A stretch of 64,000 nucleotides of DNA from Apostichopus japonicus (lineage: Eukaryota; Echinodermata; Holothuroidea; Aspidochirotida; Stichopodidae), in the NCBI RefSeq assembly GCF_037975245.1, contig NC_092567.1:22837376-22901375 (forward strand), read 5' to 3'. Shown here piece after piece: positions 35,747 through 48,000 of the stretch; position 1 is the first letter of the stretch; each line of letters starts with the position of its first letter. Below the pieces are notes generated by a model. The model worked only from the letters and a program-made list of their open reading frames with translations. It was not told where the DNA came from and did no database searches. The translations under genes were made by a program, and so were the position numbers.

Positions 35747-37261
35747 TAAAGTACTGTATGGTAGGCCTACTATAATTTATAAAAGACGGTTTTCCTCAGG
35801 TGATAAGGAAAAGGGATGTTTCGATGAGCTCGATCTCTTTGTATAGTACTTGGATACTTAAAATGACCATGCTGTACATGCAGCTTCTATTTCTCTTTAA
35901 GTAAGCTCTACTTAGCATTGTTATCCGTTGTGGATCTTTATTGGAATAAATAAGAAATGTATTTTTTGACGCCAGTATTTAACGGTAGGCCTAAGCATTT
36001 CTTAAATTGTTGACTGAGCTTCAAAATCCATTTTCAAAAAGTCTGTTTTCATGAAGGTTTTGTAAAATCGACATATAGCTAGGGTAGGAAAATATTAACG
36101 AAAGTTGTTCTATTATACAAATAAAATACATGTTTCTCGTACTGAGATCTGAAGGGAAAAAACGGGCGGCTATCGTTCTTCTTTTCATGCGCTTATACTA
36201 GTTTGGAATATGTGGCAACCTTTACGTGATTTCAGAAATGGCTCTTGTTCTTGGAAAAATGACTCCCAGTCATTATTCATTTTCTTATATTAATGTTCTT
36301 ATTATTATTGTATATTATTATATTTTTCATTTCACTATTGGTTATGATACTTCAGGTCCTCGGGAGAAGTTAGCTTTACGCTAACCGAGTTAAATATACG
36401 GAGATTTGATCACGGGTGCCAATTTGTATCTACGGATCCCCTTAAAATAACATTCAATGCTAACAGCATCCTCCTATTCTTATGAGGCGAATAGCACATA
36501 ATATCAATAGGATGGTCGGAGGGAGGTACCTTAGATTATGAAATTGTGTTGCGGGCGCTGAGCGAGTGTATGGAGGGCCCGAATGCCCGACATTTTTATT
36601 TATTCGCATTTTTATCCAGGGTTGCTTATTCAGCAAAAGCTGATTTCAAATAAGGCCCTGCTTTTTACATTCAACGTTATACATAAAAAGTAAAACATAG
36701 CAATACAAAAACAATTAAATGTACAGATACAAAACAATTAAAGCTGTAAAGTGGAGACAACTACAAAAAAAAAATGGAAATAAAAGAATTATCAAAAATT
36801 GGGCTTGCAAATAATAACTGGAAAGTTTTGGAAACCAACACTATGCTAGTTATTTCAACATGCGCGTTGAAACTTTCGATACCCAAGAGCTGATATAATG
36901 TAATAGCTGAACAAAGCCCAGGAAGCAATATAAAAAAAAAAATATTGTAAAAAACAGCAAATAAGATTCATAATGCAAAAGTTATCATTGTAATCACTCT
37001 TTGGTGAAAGGATTGGTGTGCCTACGACATGAAATTGAAACACAGTAGAAGACTTTCAGTTTATCTCAAATAGTTTTCCATCCAGTTCACATGCATCATG
37101 GACTCGCAATAACATAAAGAATATAATTTTGCCCTTCAGCTATGTATTTGCCAGGCATAAAGCTGACACATCAACCTTTTGTTTAACTGCTTTTATATAA
37201 GCAGATACAAGAAAACGGACTGAGAAAGATTGTATTTTAACAGAGTCGGTGTTGTTTCACA

Positions 37262-37366
37262 AGGGCGTAGGAACCGGGGGGCTGGGGGCGCCAGCCCCCC
37301 CCCGCACCCCCCTGTGAAAGATATGGAGGGGCGGAAGTATCATTCCGCCCCCCTCCCCCCGCTTCG
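37262..37366. repeat. G/C-run element terminus within X
   Basis: AAGGGCGTAGGAACCGGGGG followed by C-rich runs and GAGGGGCGGAAGTATCATTC looks like a degraded terminus of another TIR element. No partner end was found. Confidence 0.35.
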
Positions 37367-38639
37367 CTTTTCTGTCATCCTAAATCTGTGTTATTATTTA
37401 TATATTACATAGAAACATAGTTACAAGATAGTTGAGGTCTTGACATGTACAGAGATGAGTTTTAAATGCAAGTCTTCCACTCAACACAGTACATGTTAAG
37501 AAGTCAATATCATTTCAGCTATACACTCTATACTGTCTTGATTGCTCATTGAAGTGCATATAATCCCTTATGTCCTGTGAAACTGGTTTAATTAAATTAG
37601 TTCGCATAAGCGATCTTGTGGTCATTCTTATCTTGCTCATCTTACAAAACCTGCTCAACCATGTGTGGTATAGCCAGATAAGCAGCCACTTTGCAACAAT
37701 TCAAGTGGAAAATTTTGCACCTTCGGTGTAAGGGGACTGTTTCCCTAATGTTTGCAGGAAATTCAGAATTCCCAATATTTTATATCTCTACCAGTAGTGA
37801 AAATCATGTTTCGACAGTTTCGTGGACATAAAAAGTTGTTTTGTGGAATATTCAATGACATATCAGGGGCGGATGCAGGATTTGTGACAGGGGAGGGGGT
37901 CTGACTGGTCCAGCCGCGCCTGAACGTAAGAATATCTAAGCGGAGCGCCATCATTGGTTGGCGCGGAGCGTACAAGAAAATTTTTGGCTTTACAAACCCC
38001 CCAGATGGCCGGAAACGGCACTTCCCGAGTATTCTAAGCAGCATGTACCTAGCCTGAAAATATGGATCTCATGTCTGCAATTTCAGGCCCCCCGTAGCTA
38101 CGCCACTGATCACGCATGGGGCACTTTCCCTCGAGCGCGGTAAAAAATTTAAAAAAAAAAAAAAAAATTAGGATTTTCAAAAAGGGGGGGCCCGGGCCCC
38201 CCGGGCCCCCCCCCCTGGATCCGCCCCTGCATTTATTTATATGCTTGGCCCATCGGTAGTTTATGTGTAGCTCACAGTGCCATGTTATACGCATTCATAA
38301 CACACTCCGAAACCCGCCTCTGCTGCTATAGAACCTGCATAATATGCCCTTTAAAACACGTTTCATGTGTCTTATTGGCCCTTTCGAGTTTCAGAAAACT
38401 GAAATCTTACAAAATCTAAAGAAATTGTCAGGTCCATCTAAAGAAATGGGATTCTGATTTATGGAAGCACTGAATGTAAGTCCCGCTATGGTGCTAGTCT
38501 GCCAGACGCAGTCGGTTGGTACGTATTTAGTAGAATGGAATCGAAGTACTATTGGAAATACTACTTAAAGGCATTGAAGACTCGTACAACAACGCGTGCA
38601 GGGCTCTGAAATCAAATTAACTTTCCGTTGCTAGCAAAT

Positions 38640-39067
38640 GACGTTTCCTTCTTGTCGCTACAAAGTTAAAGTTAAAGTTGAAGGTTTACAGTCTTGTATG
38701 CGGCTAATGCCTCCTCACACGACTTTACAACTTAACCCCTGGTCATTGGTAACTTGTCACACCCACACACCAAAGTGTGCACAATTCAATCAATCTCTCC
38801 TGGGGCACCACAGTGCACCACAACCACGTGTCCCCCGGGGGCCTTCCCATAGGGTGCAGCCACAAACCGGCGCACGCAACTATATTTACAAGTTACCTCG
38901 CAGGTCCCCATTTATACACCTGGGTGAAGAGAGGCAATGGAGATAAAGCGCCTTGCCCAAGGACACAACGCAATGATCTGGCCAGGGCTCGAACCTGTAA
39001 TCCTTAGAACCTGTAATCCTTAGATCACAAGTCCACTGCCTTAACCACTTGACCACAACGCCCTCCC
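38640..39067 (-). mobile_element. tRNA-derived SINE, family B, full length
   Basis: On the minus strand the head near 39067 has an A box (TGGTCAAGTGG) and a B box (GGTTCGAGCCC), the same body as 7395-7730, and a tail of repeated AACTTT near 38665-38680. A 16-bp stretch of the head (CCTGTAATCCTTAGAA) is duplicated at 38993-39024. It is preserved better than the intronic copies. Confidence 0.88.
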
Positions 39068-39144
39068 GAAATGCAGACAGTAATGAAACGTGATACCTTG
39101 TTATCTTTTATCTAGACCTGAGATGTCCATGCTGCTATGTACAC

Positions 39145-39335
39145 TGTGTTGTGAGTATTGACCATAGCTGTATGTATCGACTGTACACTAGTGTCTAATT
39201 ACCGACGGTAACAAGCTGTGTGTGTACTTTCTGGGATCGATGGTGGTGTCTTACACATCTGTTTCACCTCATTCAAAACTAGGTCAGATTACCGGCATTA
39301 GACGTTTCTTTTTGCGCGAGTCTTCACACCTTAAC
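39145..39335 (+). repeat. Dispersed repeat, copy 2
   Basis: It aligns with 26320-26520 in the same orientation, sharing GACGGTAACAAGCTG and GATCGATGGTGGTGTCT with small indels. Confidence 0.8.
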
Positions 39336-39459
39336 GTTATCCGTAAGGACTAGTAGTAGTAGTAGCCTTAGACCAATCTAGTAGTAGCCACCGAAATTGA
39401 ATATGCCTCGTTTTCCTGCCATGTATTTGCCTAATTAGATATGGCGCTCTTCTTGTTAG

Positions 39460-39905
39460 CGCTTGATATCTCTAATTCAATTTTGGATATCTCTAATTCG
39501 AATTCTTGATATCTACTGTATATATAAGTCAATTTTGGATATCTATAATTCAATTCTTGATATCTCGAATTCTTGAATTAAATTTTGGATACTTCGAATT
39601 CTTGAATTAAATTTTGGATACCTCAAATTCTTTTCTTTATATCTCGAATTAAATTTAGGATATCTCTAATTCAATTCGAGATATCTTAAATAATGTTTCC
39701 CTTTTGACATCTTTAATTTATTTCTTAATATCTTAAAATTAATTTGAGATATCTTATATAAAACTTCAAGATATCGAAAATGCAATTTCTGATATCTCAA
39801 ATAATTACACATCTCTTCAATTTAATTCAAGATATTCTGAAATTAATTGGAGATACCTCGAGTTAAATTGCAGATATCTCTAATTATTGAAATAAATGTT
39901 AACAT
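39460..39905. repeat. GATATCTCGAATTC repeat block, copy 2
   Basis: More than ten diverged GATATCTC and TTGAATTAAATTTTGGATA words in both orientations. The right edge AATTATTGAAATAAATGTTAAC is the inverted form of the left edge of the block at 29010. Confidence 0.75.
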
Positions 39906-39909
39906 GACG

Positions 39910-41900
39910 TTCCATACACCCGTCCCCCCAGATGGGCTAGCGAAATAGAGGCCTTTTCATTGTTCGATTCTACCGGGGAAGAATCTGGTGATGAGTAATG
40001 GTAAGGCTGGATCGGGAGGGGATGATGTGAGGGGGGGGGTTAAACTTCTGCCAATTTGGAAATGAGATGGGTATTAAAGGTAGTAGCAAGGATTATTCAT
40101 ACTTTCTGCCCGTTAGAAGAGCAACATGACCCTCCAACGAGTGATCCGTGAATAGACTCTAGCACCAACACTCCACCCTGCCCGAACACACGCCGGCACG
40201 TGACCCCAACTAAAGAAAACTACGTTGGCTCCAAGTCCTAACTAGGATCCCCTTCCAATTGTAAAAAAAATCGAGTCATGCGCAGTTGCCACTAGCCCCA
40301 GTGCTAAATTACTTTCCCCGCCTTCCCAATGTCGCCTAGCAATAGCGAATTATAAAGAAGTGATTTCTGAATTTAGGGAAAAGGAGTCTAATAGCTGCCA
40401 GAGAGTAAGGTCCGGCTTCTGAGTTCCACTAGGAATTGCGACCACCATAAAGATGCACCCATTTTAATTCCCAACAAATAGTGGCCGTAATTGAATTCTA
40501 TGATTATTTCTGAAGTTTTAATGCGGTTTTAGCGACTTAGTTACACGCCAAATCCATTGTCTGAAGGAAATGAAAGGGTTCATGAATCACAATGTTTCGT
40601 TAATGATGAAATTTTTGATTTAAGTATTGTCTTTGTCAGGTGATTTAATACTACGGATGCCAATATTGTTCATTTAAAAAATTTCATTTTACTACTAATT
40701 TAGCGTTAAAGCATAAATTGCCGCTGGATGTTTGCCAAACATGTTTGATACTTATGAGGGACGTTTTTGTAAGCCAGCCGTATGATTTTGCAATGTAAGT
40801 AATCGGTGTGATGTCAATATAATGTCTCTTCCATTCTTCCGTGAATAGTCAATGGATTTTGGATGCTGCTAGGTAACGGGTAATAGACCAGTTAGTAAAA
40901 ATTTTTTTTTTTTTTTAGTCCAACATATTTTTCAGTAACTTCATTGTTCCTGGTGCAAAACGCATTACAATTTCATGTACTATCTCTTGCCAAACCAGTC
41001 AAACATCCAAGATACTCCGTTTATCTAGGTCTTGAATGTTAAAGTGGGTTACAGTTACTAGCAATTATCAGAAGGGGTCTTATTTGGTTTCAGGAATTTG
41101 CTAGAAACCACTTTTATAAAAAGAAAGAAAAATCAAGTGCATAGTTTTGTTTATTATTGCAAAGATGTGAGCAATACTTGCACAGATATTTATTCCTCAT
41201 AGAAAACATCAGCACATCATTCTATAAGACACATATACAAACAATAGATAAATATGTCTCTTCATCACTCTGTATGTTTCTCTGCTCTTCTGTCTGTCTG
41301 TCTCTTCTACGTGCTTCCTGTTTGTCCGTTCTCCGCAAAAAACACACACAAATGCATTCAATGAATGGTCAAAACTGGCTCCTGTGACAAGTCTACAATA
41401 TTGAAGTGACTTGTTTCAACCTTCTTAAAATAAGGGAAGAAGGAACCGTACAGAGAAATTGATAAAATGACTTAAAAGTCAAATTGACAGTATCAGCTAC
41501 CACAGTGTTTTACCAGTCTTGGGTTAATCATTAGCAATTCTGTTCTAATAACCTGAGAAAAATATCCACGAGGACTTTTTGGTGACAAGTTTCAGGTCAA
41601 CTGAAATAATCCACAGGGCTTACATTTGGAGAATTTACACAAGTTACTGACTACCTTGCTTTGAACTATCAGGCAATAAAATGATATTGAACACATATTA
41701 TTTTTAATAGTAGGTTTTCATTTTTCTTTTTAATTTCATTGAAAGTCTAGCCTCCATGCACATATCATATCCAATCGTTTGCGAATACAATCCTTTCCAT
41801 GAAACATTCAAAACATTTTGTTTTGCTTTACTATAGTTTTGCTGACTGAGCGTCATAAATTCTAAGCATTTTCGGTGATATCCTTTGACTGACACGAGAG
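39910..41900. other. Intergenic and probable NDUFA9 3' flank, nothing else seen
   Basis: AT-rich sequence with poly-G and poly-T runs. A minus-strand AATAAA (TTTATT on plus) near 41188-41194, about 700 bp past the NDUFA9 stop, is a candidate polyadenylation signal. No exon-like frames with recognisable content. Confidence 0.35.
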
Positions 41901-42068
41901 TCACTTGACGGTAGGGGCAGGTTCGATGTCGTCGATTCCCAAATCAAAGAATCGGTCCGCTCTGTGCTTTCGTAAGACTTTGATGGCGCTTTCTTCGATT
42001 GATTCGGGATAGATTCCTAGATCTTCAAACTGTAATGCATTTGGATCCACTACGTCTGTGGTATGTTG
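41901..42068 (-). CDS. NDUFA9: NDUFA9 exon 9 (C-terminus and stop)
   Basis: 168 bp from the acceptor CTCATTCAG to TGA. It encodes [20 protein letters not shown] and the [28 protein letters not shown] tail, matching LEDLGIQ..P.ELKAIEVLRRHRT...AEIEDVKPAKTV. A second AG (CATACCACAG) exists downstream, but the upstream one fits the MHITD-like block. Confidence 0.93.
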   Translation of the reverse strand, partial: QHTTDVVDPNALQFEDLGIYPESIEESAIKVLRKHRADRFFDLGIDDIEPAPTVK

Positions 42069-45000
42069 CTGAATGAGAAGGAAAGGAGGAAAGATATGGT
42101 TACCGGCAGTTATCAGAGGAATGAAACATCTTACAAAAGAAAGGGGGGGGGGGCAAGTAGATGTGGTACACTTTAGTGCCCCAGGAGGTATTGTTTGAAT
42201 TGTGCACACTTTGGTGTGTGGGTGTGACAACAAGTTACCAATGAGCAGGGGTTAAGTTGTAAAATCGTGTGTGTGGGGCCTTGGCCTCAAAGCACGACTG
42301 TAAACCTTCAACTTTAACTTTAATGATCTGGATTGAATTTTCTGGTAAAATAGATTGTTTGGCTCAATTTCAGATTTCAGATAAGACTTGCATGAAAACT
42401 GGGATGCCCCTCTCATGGGATTCTAAGTGATGCCTTTTGACAGTTAGACAGGGAGATGCGTTTGCTAGGTTGATTATATCGGCAGAGGCTGTCCATGTCA
42501 CAGGGATTATGATAGTGGTTCTCAAACTTTTAGGCGACCGCCCCCTTCGACCATCTTGAACTGTCCCAATGCCCTCCCCTTGACCTACCGTTCCTAGTCG
42601 GCCACTCAAGCGAGCAATCAGACTGTCCGAAGATATGCATTTAGGAATTAAAAAATGGCCTACATTCCCAACAAGATGATGAAATCTTTCTCAACAATAG
42701 TTATTTTTTGGTTCCCAGACCCCCTGGATGCCTTAGATCGCTGCAGTGTTGTGTCGTAATTGTTAGGGACCCCCACATCAGTGCCAACGCCCCTACTCCC
42801 CGTGTACCCTGTAGCGCCCCCGGAGACTTCCCAATGCCCCCAGGGAGCGACAGGGATCACTTTGAGAACCACTGGATTAGAATATCAAAGCTATTCGGGA
42901 GGTGACTTAGGATGGTGATCTATTGTCTGAGAAAATTGTATAGTCAGACTTACCAGTTCTAACATATCTGGCGTCATCCAAGGTGTGAAAGGAGATTGCT
43001 TTAGGATACCTGCGATCATCTTGAGGATAGGTCTAGGTACTGGATACCTGATGTATGGTCGTCTGGTCACACGGTATAGAAAATCTACCAATTCTGTGAG
43101 CTTGTAACCATTAGGCCTAAGAATGAGAGAGAGACAGACCAAGCAATCCTTGAGTAGCTTTATTTAGACAAGAATAACTGGAAACATGAAAGATTGCAAA
43201 ACTTACCAGTTGTGGATATTTAAATGTGACAAGCTTACCCATCTCCTGTCTAGAGGGAACTTATAGCCTATTTAGCAACGGGTATACAGTGCAAACGGTT
43301 ACAATTTATTGACATGATAGAACAAGTGTGCTAATGTGGTGAGGAGACAGGTAAACCAGGAAGTGAAACAAATACAAAACTCTTCTTGATTATTCAATCC
43401 ACAATCGACATAAAATTTCCTCTGGTAGACAGGGGAAGACATTTTGGATGTCTCAGATCAAGAAAACAATATGAATGTGCAGGCATTGACAGAGAATTTG
43501 AACCCTTACAAAGAAGATATTACTTTCCCCTGAGGAAAGTACGAAAGACTCATCATAATGTGGCTTCAAATCACAGTTTGGGATGGTAACATGTGAAATT
43601 GGCTTGAGAAATGTTGTGAAACTGAGAAACCAGAGATCGAGAAGCTGTAGAATAAATGTTAGAGACACACGATTCAATAAAGGATCAACTGTGGATTAGG
43701 TGAACATTGTGTTGTCATGTCGTCTGCCAAAAGTGTTGCGAGCGGCAGTTTAACCTTGAAGGTGTAATAAACAATGGTCCACAATGTATAAGTATCATGT
43801 AGCCTGTAAATAATAGTTAAAGCAGATGTTTAACAAAATACACTTTGATGATTCCCCCCCCCCTCAAAAAAAAAAATAGGAAAAAAAAGAGCATCTACGT
43901 TTAAGTTAAAAATTACAAAAGTCTGACCAGTGTCATATGATGGAATGCGCAAGACGGGGGTGTGAGGTGGGCACTTTTTCGTACCAATTTTGCCCCCAAA
44001 AGTGCTCGATAGAGCACGATATCTCACCCCCAATACACTATGTGTAGGGATTGGATAATTAGCTACTGCGTCACATGACCTGAATCTGTCGGACCAGTTT
44101 GCTAACAGTTAGTGGATGTATCCATATTGGGGACTTAAACGTAACAACGCTTACCCGGCTAATTCAATCTTCTTTCCGCCAAGTTCTTTATCTCTGACTG
44201 CACTGACTACTGCCTTGGCAACATCAACAACCTTAGAAACGGGAAAAGAATAATTTACAAGAAAATGATGATGACCCATGGGAGTACTAGTGCTGATAGT
44301 TGACTCTTTCTTTTGTAGTCGATTAATCGCATAGCTCTTCTCGCGATGACACGGTTACAGTTATTGCATCACCACTGTCATTTTTACCTTGCAGAAAAAG
44401 TTTAAAAATTAAACATTCCTAGGACTGAATGTTGCATTGCAGAACAAGCGTATTACTGAAAAGCAAACGCATGAATCTAACTGGGGCAGGTGCTTGCTGA
44501 TTTTTAACACAGCACAGTTTTAGTGTAGCACTGTGAGAACTGAGAACCTGTATACTTTTGCGATATATGCTGACAAACTGCTTTAGTGTTGTTTTTGAAA
44601 GGTTAGGCTATTTTTCAAAAGCAAATTATGTGTATTGCTAGCTTGTAGTAGAGTAAGGGCAACTTAGGTTGTGAGCGCGATTAATCGAACTTCCAAAGTG
44701 CAATCGTGACTACCTGGGATTAATTGATTACGACTATCAGCACTACTATACATATAGGACCAAACATATCATACTAGCTATTTCTTAATATTTATCCACA
44801 TAAAAAGGACAATTGCTTTATTAGAGCTACGGACCATAAGAATTTTTCAATTTTTTATTTTCAAATGTTAGATAGAAAATGCTTTGCAACATAGAAATGG
44901 ATTTTAATTGAATGAATTCTCTTGACCGTAAAGGCATCTAAAGAATTCACAAAACTCAAACGACGTTGAACAATTGCCAATGCAAACCACAAACACAATG

Positions 45001-48000
45001 GTATCATCAAAATGTGTTTGCATCAAGGAAAATTTGCCATTTAATGTCTGGAAGGTCCATCAATGGATGAAAGTGACAAAATTATTTGGTAAGACATCTT
45101 TGGTAGTTGTTAGAACAAAGTAATTTAGTACTTACAAACACTGGTCTCTTGACAACACTACCAGCATCCATGAATAGAGGAACACCACCAAAATACCTTT
45201 GATCTGCAAGAAAAAAGAAACAAAAAACGTGAAAACCTATTCCAGGAAAATGCTATAGCAGCATACTACGGAATATGAAAGATGTGTCCCTTTAGTAGTG
45301 TTGAATATATAAATTATAATATCTATGTAGAAATTATTCAAAGTGTAGTTTAATTAATGGCTTTACATTTAAACATTGAAATAAAAGATAAAACACTAAT
45401 GCGAATACAAAGGAACCATTATACCATTCACTAACATACAGGCTAAAATAAACAAATTTACCATAGAAAGCAAAACTCTGAATTGGTATTTCAGTCCTGC
45501 AATTTTCATTTTCAAAGTCACCGCAAATTATTGAAAAGGCAGCATCAACAAACACCATCGAAATATTTGAAGATGTCAAGTTATGTGAAACACAGATTCA
45601 CCGAGATATGATGTTGAGTATCAAAATAATCTACTCTTTTATTGAATAGAAAGAGAAATCAATTCACATGTTTGTTTCTTTGCAGCATGTGATTTAGAAG
45701 CTACCAGAAATATCCACAGAGCTGCGTTTAAAATATCATGCTTCATGAAGACAAAAACACAAAGGAATTCATGTAGACGGTAAACGTTTTGCTGATCTGA
45801 TGAAACATTCACAAGTTGCTGTAGAGAAAACGGTTACAAAGCTTGACTCACTTGCAAAGTGATTGAAGAACCGGTCCTCTGGTCCGAACATCTGGGATGG
45901 TCGGACGATGACTGCGTCGGGGAATTCTTCTAGGACCACCGATTCACCTGCAGCCTGTGTCAGTGATGGGTGATAAAACAGGATTAGAAGGAGGGCTAAG
46001 CAAAGACTATGTAGAGCAGAAGAAATAAACCAAAGGTATAAAGTAAAGCTAACCATTAAAGAAGATCAATATTTCAATTTTTAAGTAACATTTAAACCTT
46101 TTAACTTATGATGCTACTAATGAGTTAATTTAATTTAGAGTCTTGTAGCTTTCTTCCCAAAAATATTAGCAGCATTACCATGACAATGCCAAACTACCAA
46201 CTCTTCTTGGTCACAAACAAAGAAATCAGTCACCTTTGTCCGTAGAAACTTTGATTTGGATCCCAGATCTGCTCCTAAGGCAGAGAGGTGGATGAATCTC
46301 TCCACGTTTTCTTCTTTACAGATCTTGGCCATGTATCGTGGCAGCTCAATATGAATGTCCTCAAAGCTAAAGTTTCTCGTTTCGTAATCTTGACCGACCA
46401 AGTTGATGACCACATTGCAATGACTTACAATTTCTCTCATTTTGTCTTTGTCCCTGATATGAAAATCCTGTCAAATTGTAAAAAGAACAGCTGCAAATAA
46501 CAAAAACTGGTAAACAGAAATCTTCTCATCTTCTATAAATTCACATTTAGGTTAATATTATGAATTTAGAGGACCAAATATTTGATTTTTGTAAAATTCA
46601 TTGGTCATTTACAGACAAACTACCAAAAAAAAAATTCTTATGGTTGCTGACATACTTAATGAGGTACACAAAACTACCACTTTTCATTTCAAAGCACTTT
46701 GATGGAGGTTTAGTACCGGGAGAAAGTGTTCAAATTCTGTGTACATAGCAGTTTGATGGCTCTAAATTTGGTCTCTTACTGTATATATCATATAACATGT
46801 TTATATCTACAAAACCTGTTATACATCTTTGCACATATATCTATGCAATTTGATCAGTTTGTTTAGATCTATTTCTAAAGTTGTAGTTTGTGTTGGATTG
46901 TGACTTACCATCATAGTAACCAAGTCATATATATTTCACACATTATTTGTAGATTTAATTTCAGGATGGTATAATATATAGTACAAGATGAGTTACTCCT
47001 GCCAGTGTAGACAAAAGCACTTGAAGTACTTGTTTAAGAGTAAACTTGAGAAGGATAAATATTTAGTCAGTTAAGGGAAGCGACAAGTACTACAAGATTG
47101 ATACACATTAAGTGACATGTGTATGTAGAAGAAGTGCGCAATGAACATAGATATTCAGTGTGAGAGATTAAAGTATGTGATCCTATCATGGCTAAACATT
47201 TGAGCTAGATAAGGAACATTCTATTGGCAGACAATGATGCTTCTACTTAAGAGTAAAAATGTTTCACATTGTTAGTAGAAAAATACATTATCCCTATAAT
47301 ACTACATGTGGAATGTATGCTTAAGCTGTTAAGCTGTTAGTGTTCTCATTATTGAGAATTTTATTACAATGCAACAAATTTTTAGAGACATATTTTTTGT
47401 AGAAACATTTTGTTTTTAGAAACAGTTTTCATCTGTAGATAAACGATTGAACTGTCGTAAAGAAAAACTCAGACAATTTTGCCTCACTTGCCTAGACATC
47501 ATTCATCCAACTGTTGCAAGAAGCATTAACAAAATATCATTCATAAATTTTAAAAAGTTCATATGATCATATCTTCATGATACAATATGATAGCAGGATG
47601 TGATTTGTGACTAGTAACAGATGCAAAACTTGTCCAGAAAGTTTGTTATGCAATCATCTTTAACCACCAAAATATCTCTCCAGTACCTGGCTTGCTTTGT
47701 CCTTTATCAATTAACAGTTTTTCATAACTTTCATAACAGAGATTTGGCAATCTAGCTACCCAAATTGGAGCACAGATAGGCATATGTCAGTAGTAACAGT
47801 TCTTCAAACTAATCTGATCACAAAAGGCATATTACAAAATCATGAACTGTTCTCATGTATGATGTAGGTAACCTTTAAAATGATCTGCTTTCAATTATGT
47901 GAACCCTCAACTTCCGCTAGTGTTTCCATAATGAGGCAACGATACACAGGAAACATAGCCAATAAAGACTGACATAATGGTTTTGCCTGTTTATAAAAGA

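Larger units (their letters stand above)
31043..37750. mobile_element. 6.7-kb TIR element X inserted into element C copy 1
   Basis: The left end CATTAGGGAAACAGTCCCCT (31043 on) and right end (AGGGGACTGTTTCCCTAATG, ending 37750) are inverted repeats, perfect for 24 bp and good for about 35. Comparison with the empty site in C copy 2 (34330-34340) gives clean junctions. ATG at 31040-31042 and 37748-37750 may be a 3-bp duplication. I see no long frame or transposase; more than a quarter of the length is C copy 2. Superfamily unknown. Confidence 0.8.
29626..38229 (+). mobile_element. TIR element C, copy 1, split by a 6.7-kb insertion
   Basis: The left part (29626-31042) begins CAGTGGCGGATCCAGG and the right part (37751-38229) ends CCTGGATCCGCCCCTG, an imperfect 16-bp inverted terminus. 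Exact 5-bp target duplications CATTT lie at 29621-29625 and 38230-38234, which shows that the two parts are one insertion. Joined, they match the uninterrupted copy at 33851-35746 end to end. The interior is GC-rich at the ends, holds a hairpin MITE near 30651-30878, and shows no transposase. It is probably a non-autonomous hAT-like element with 5-bp duplications. Confidence 0.9.

Noticed and set aside
41901-42067. Downstream acceptor CATACCACAG for the last NDUFA9 exon
   Set aside because: Using it would break the phase with exon 8; the upstream CTCATTCAG keeps it and restores a conserved segment.
46135-46233. Read-through of NDUFA9 exon 4 beyond FLRTK
   Set aside because: A donor GTGACT is present at the point where similarity to the family stops, and the next exon continues in phase.
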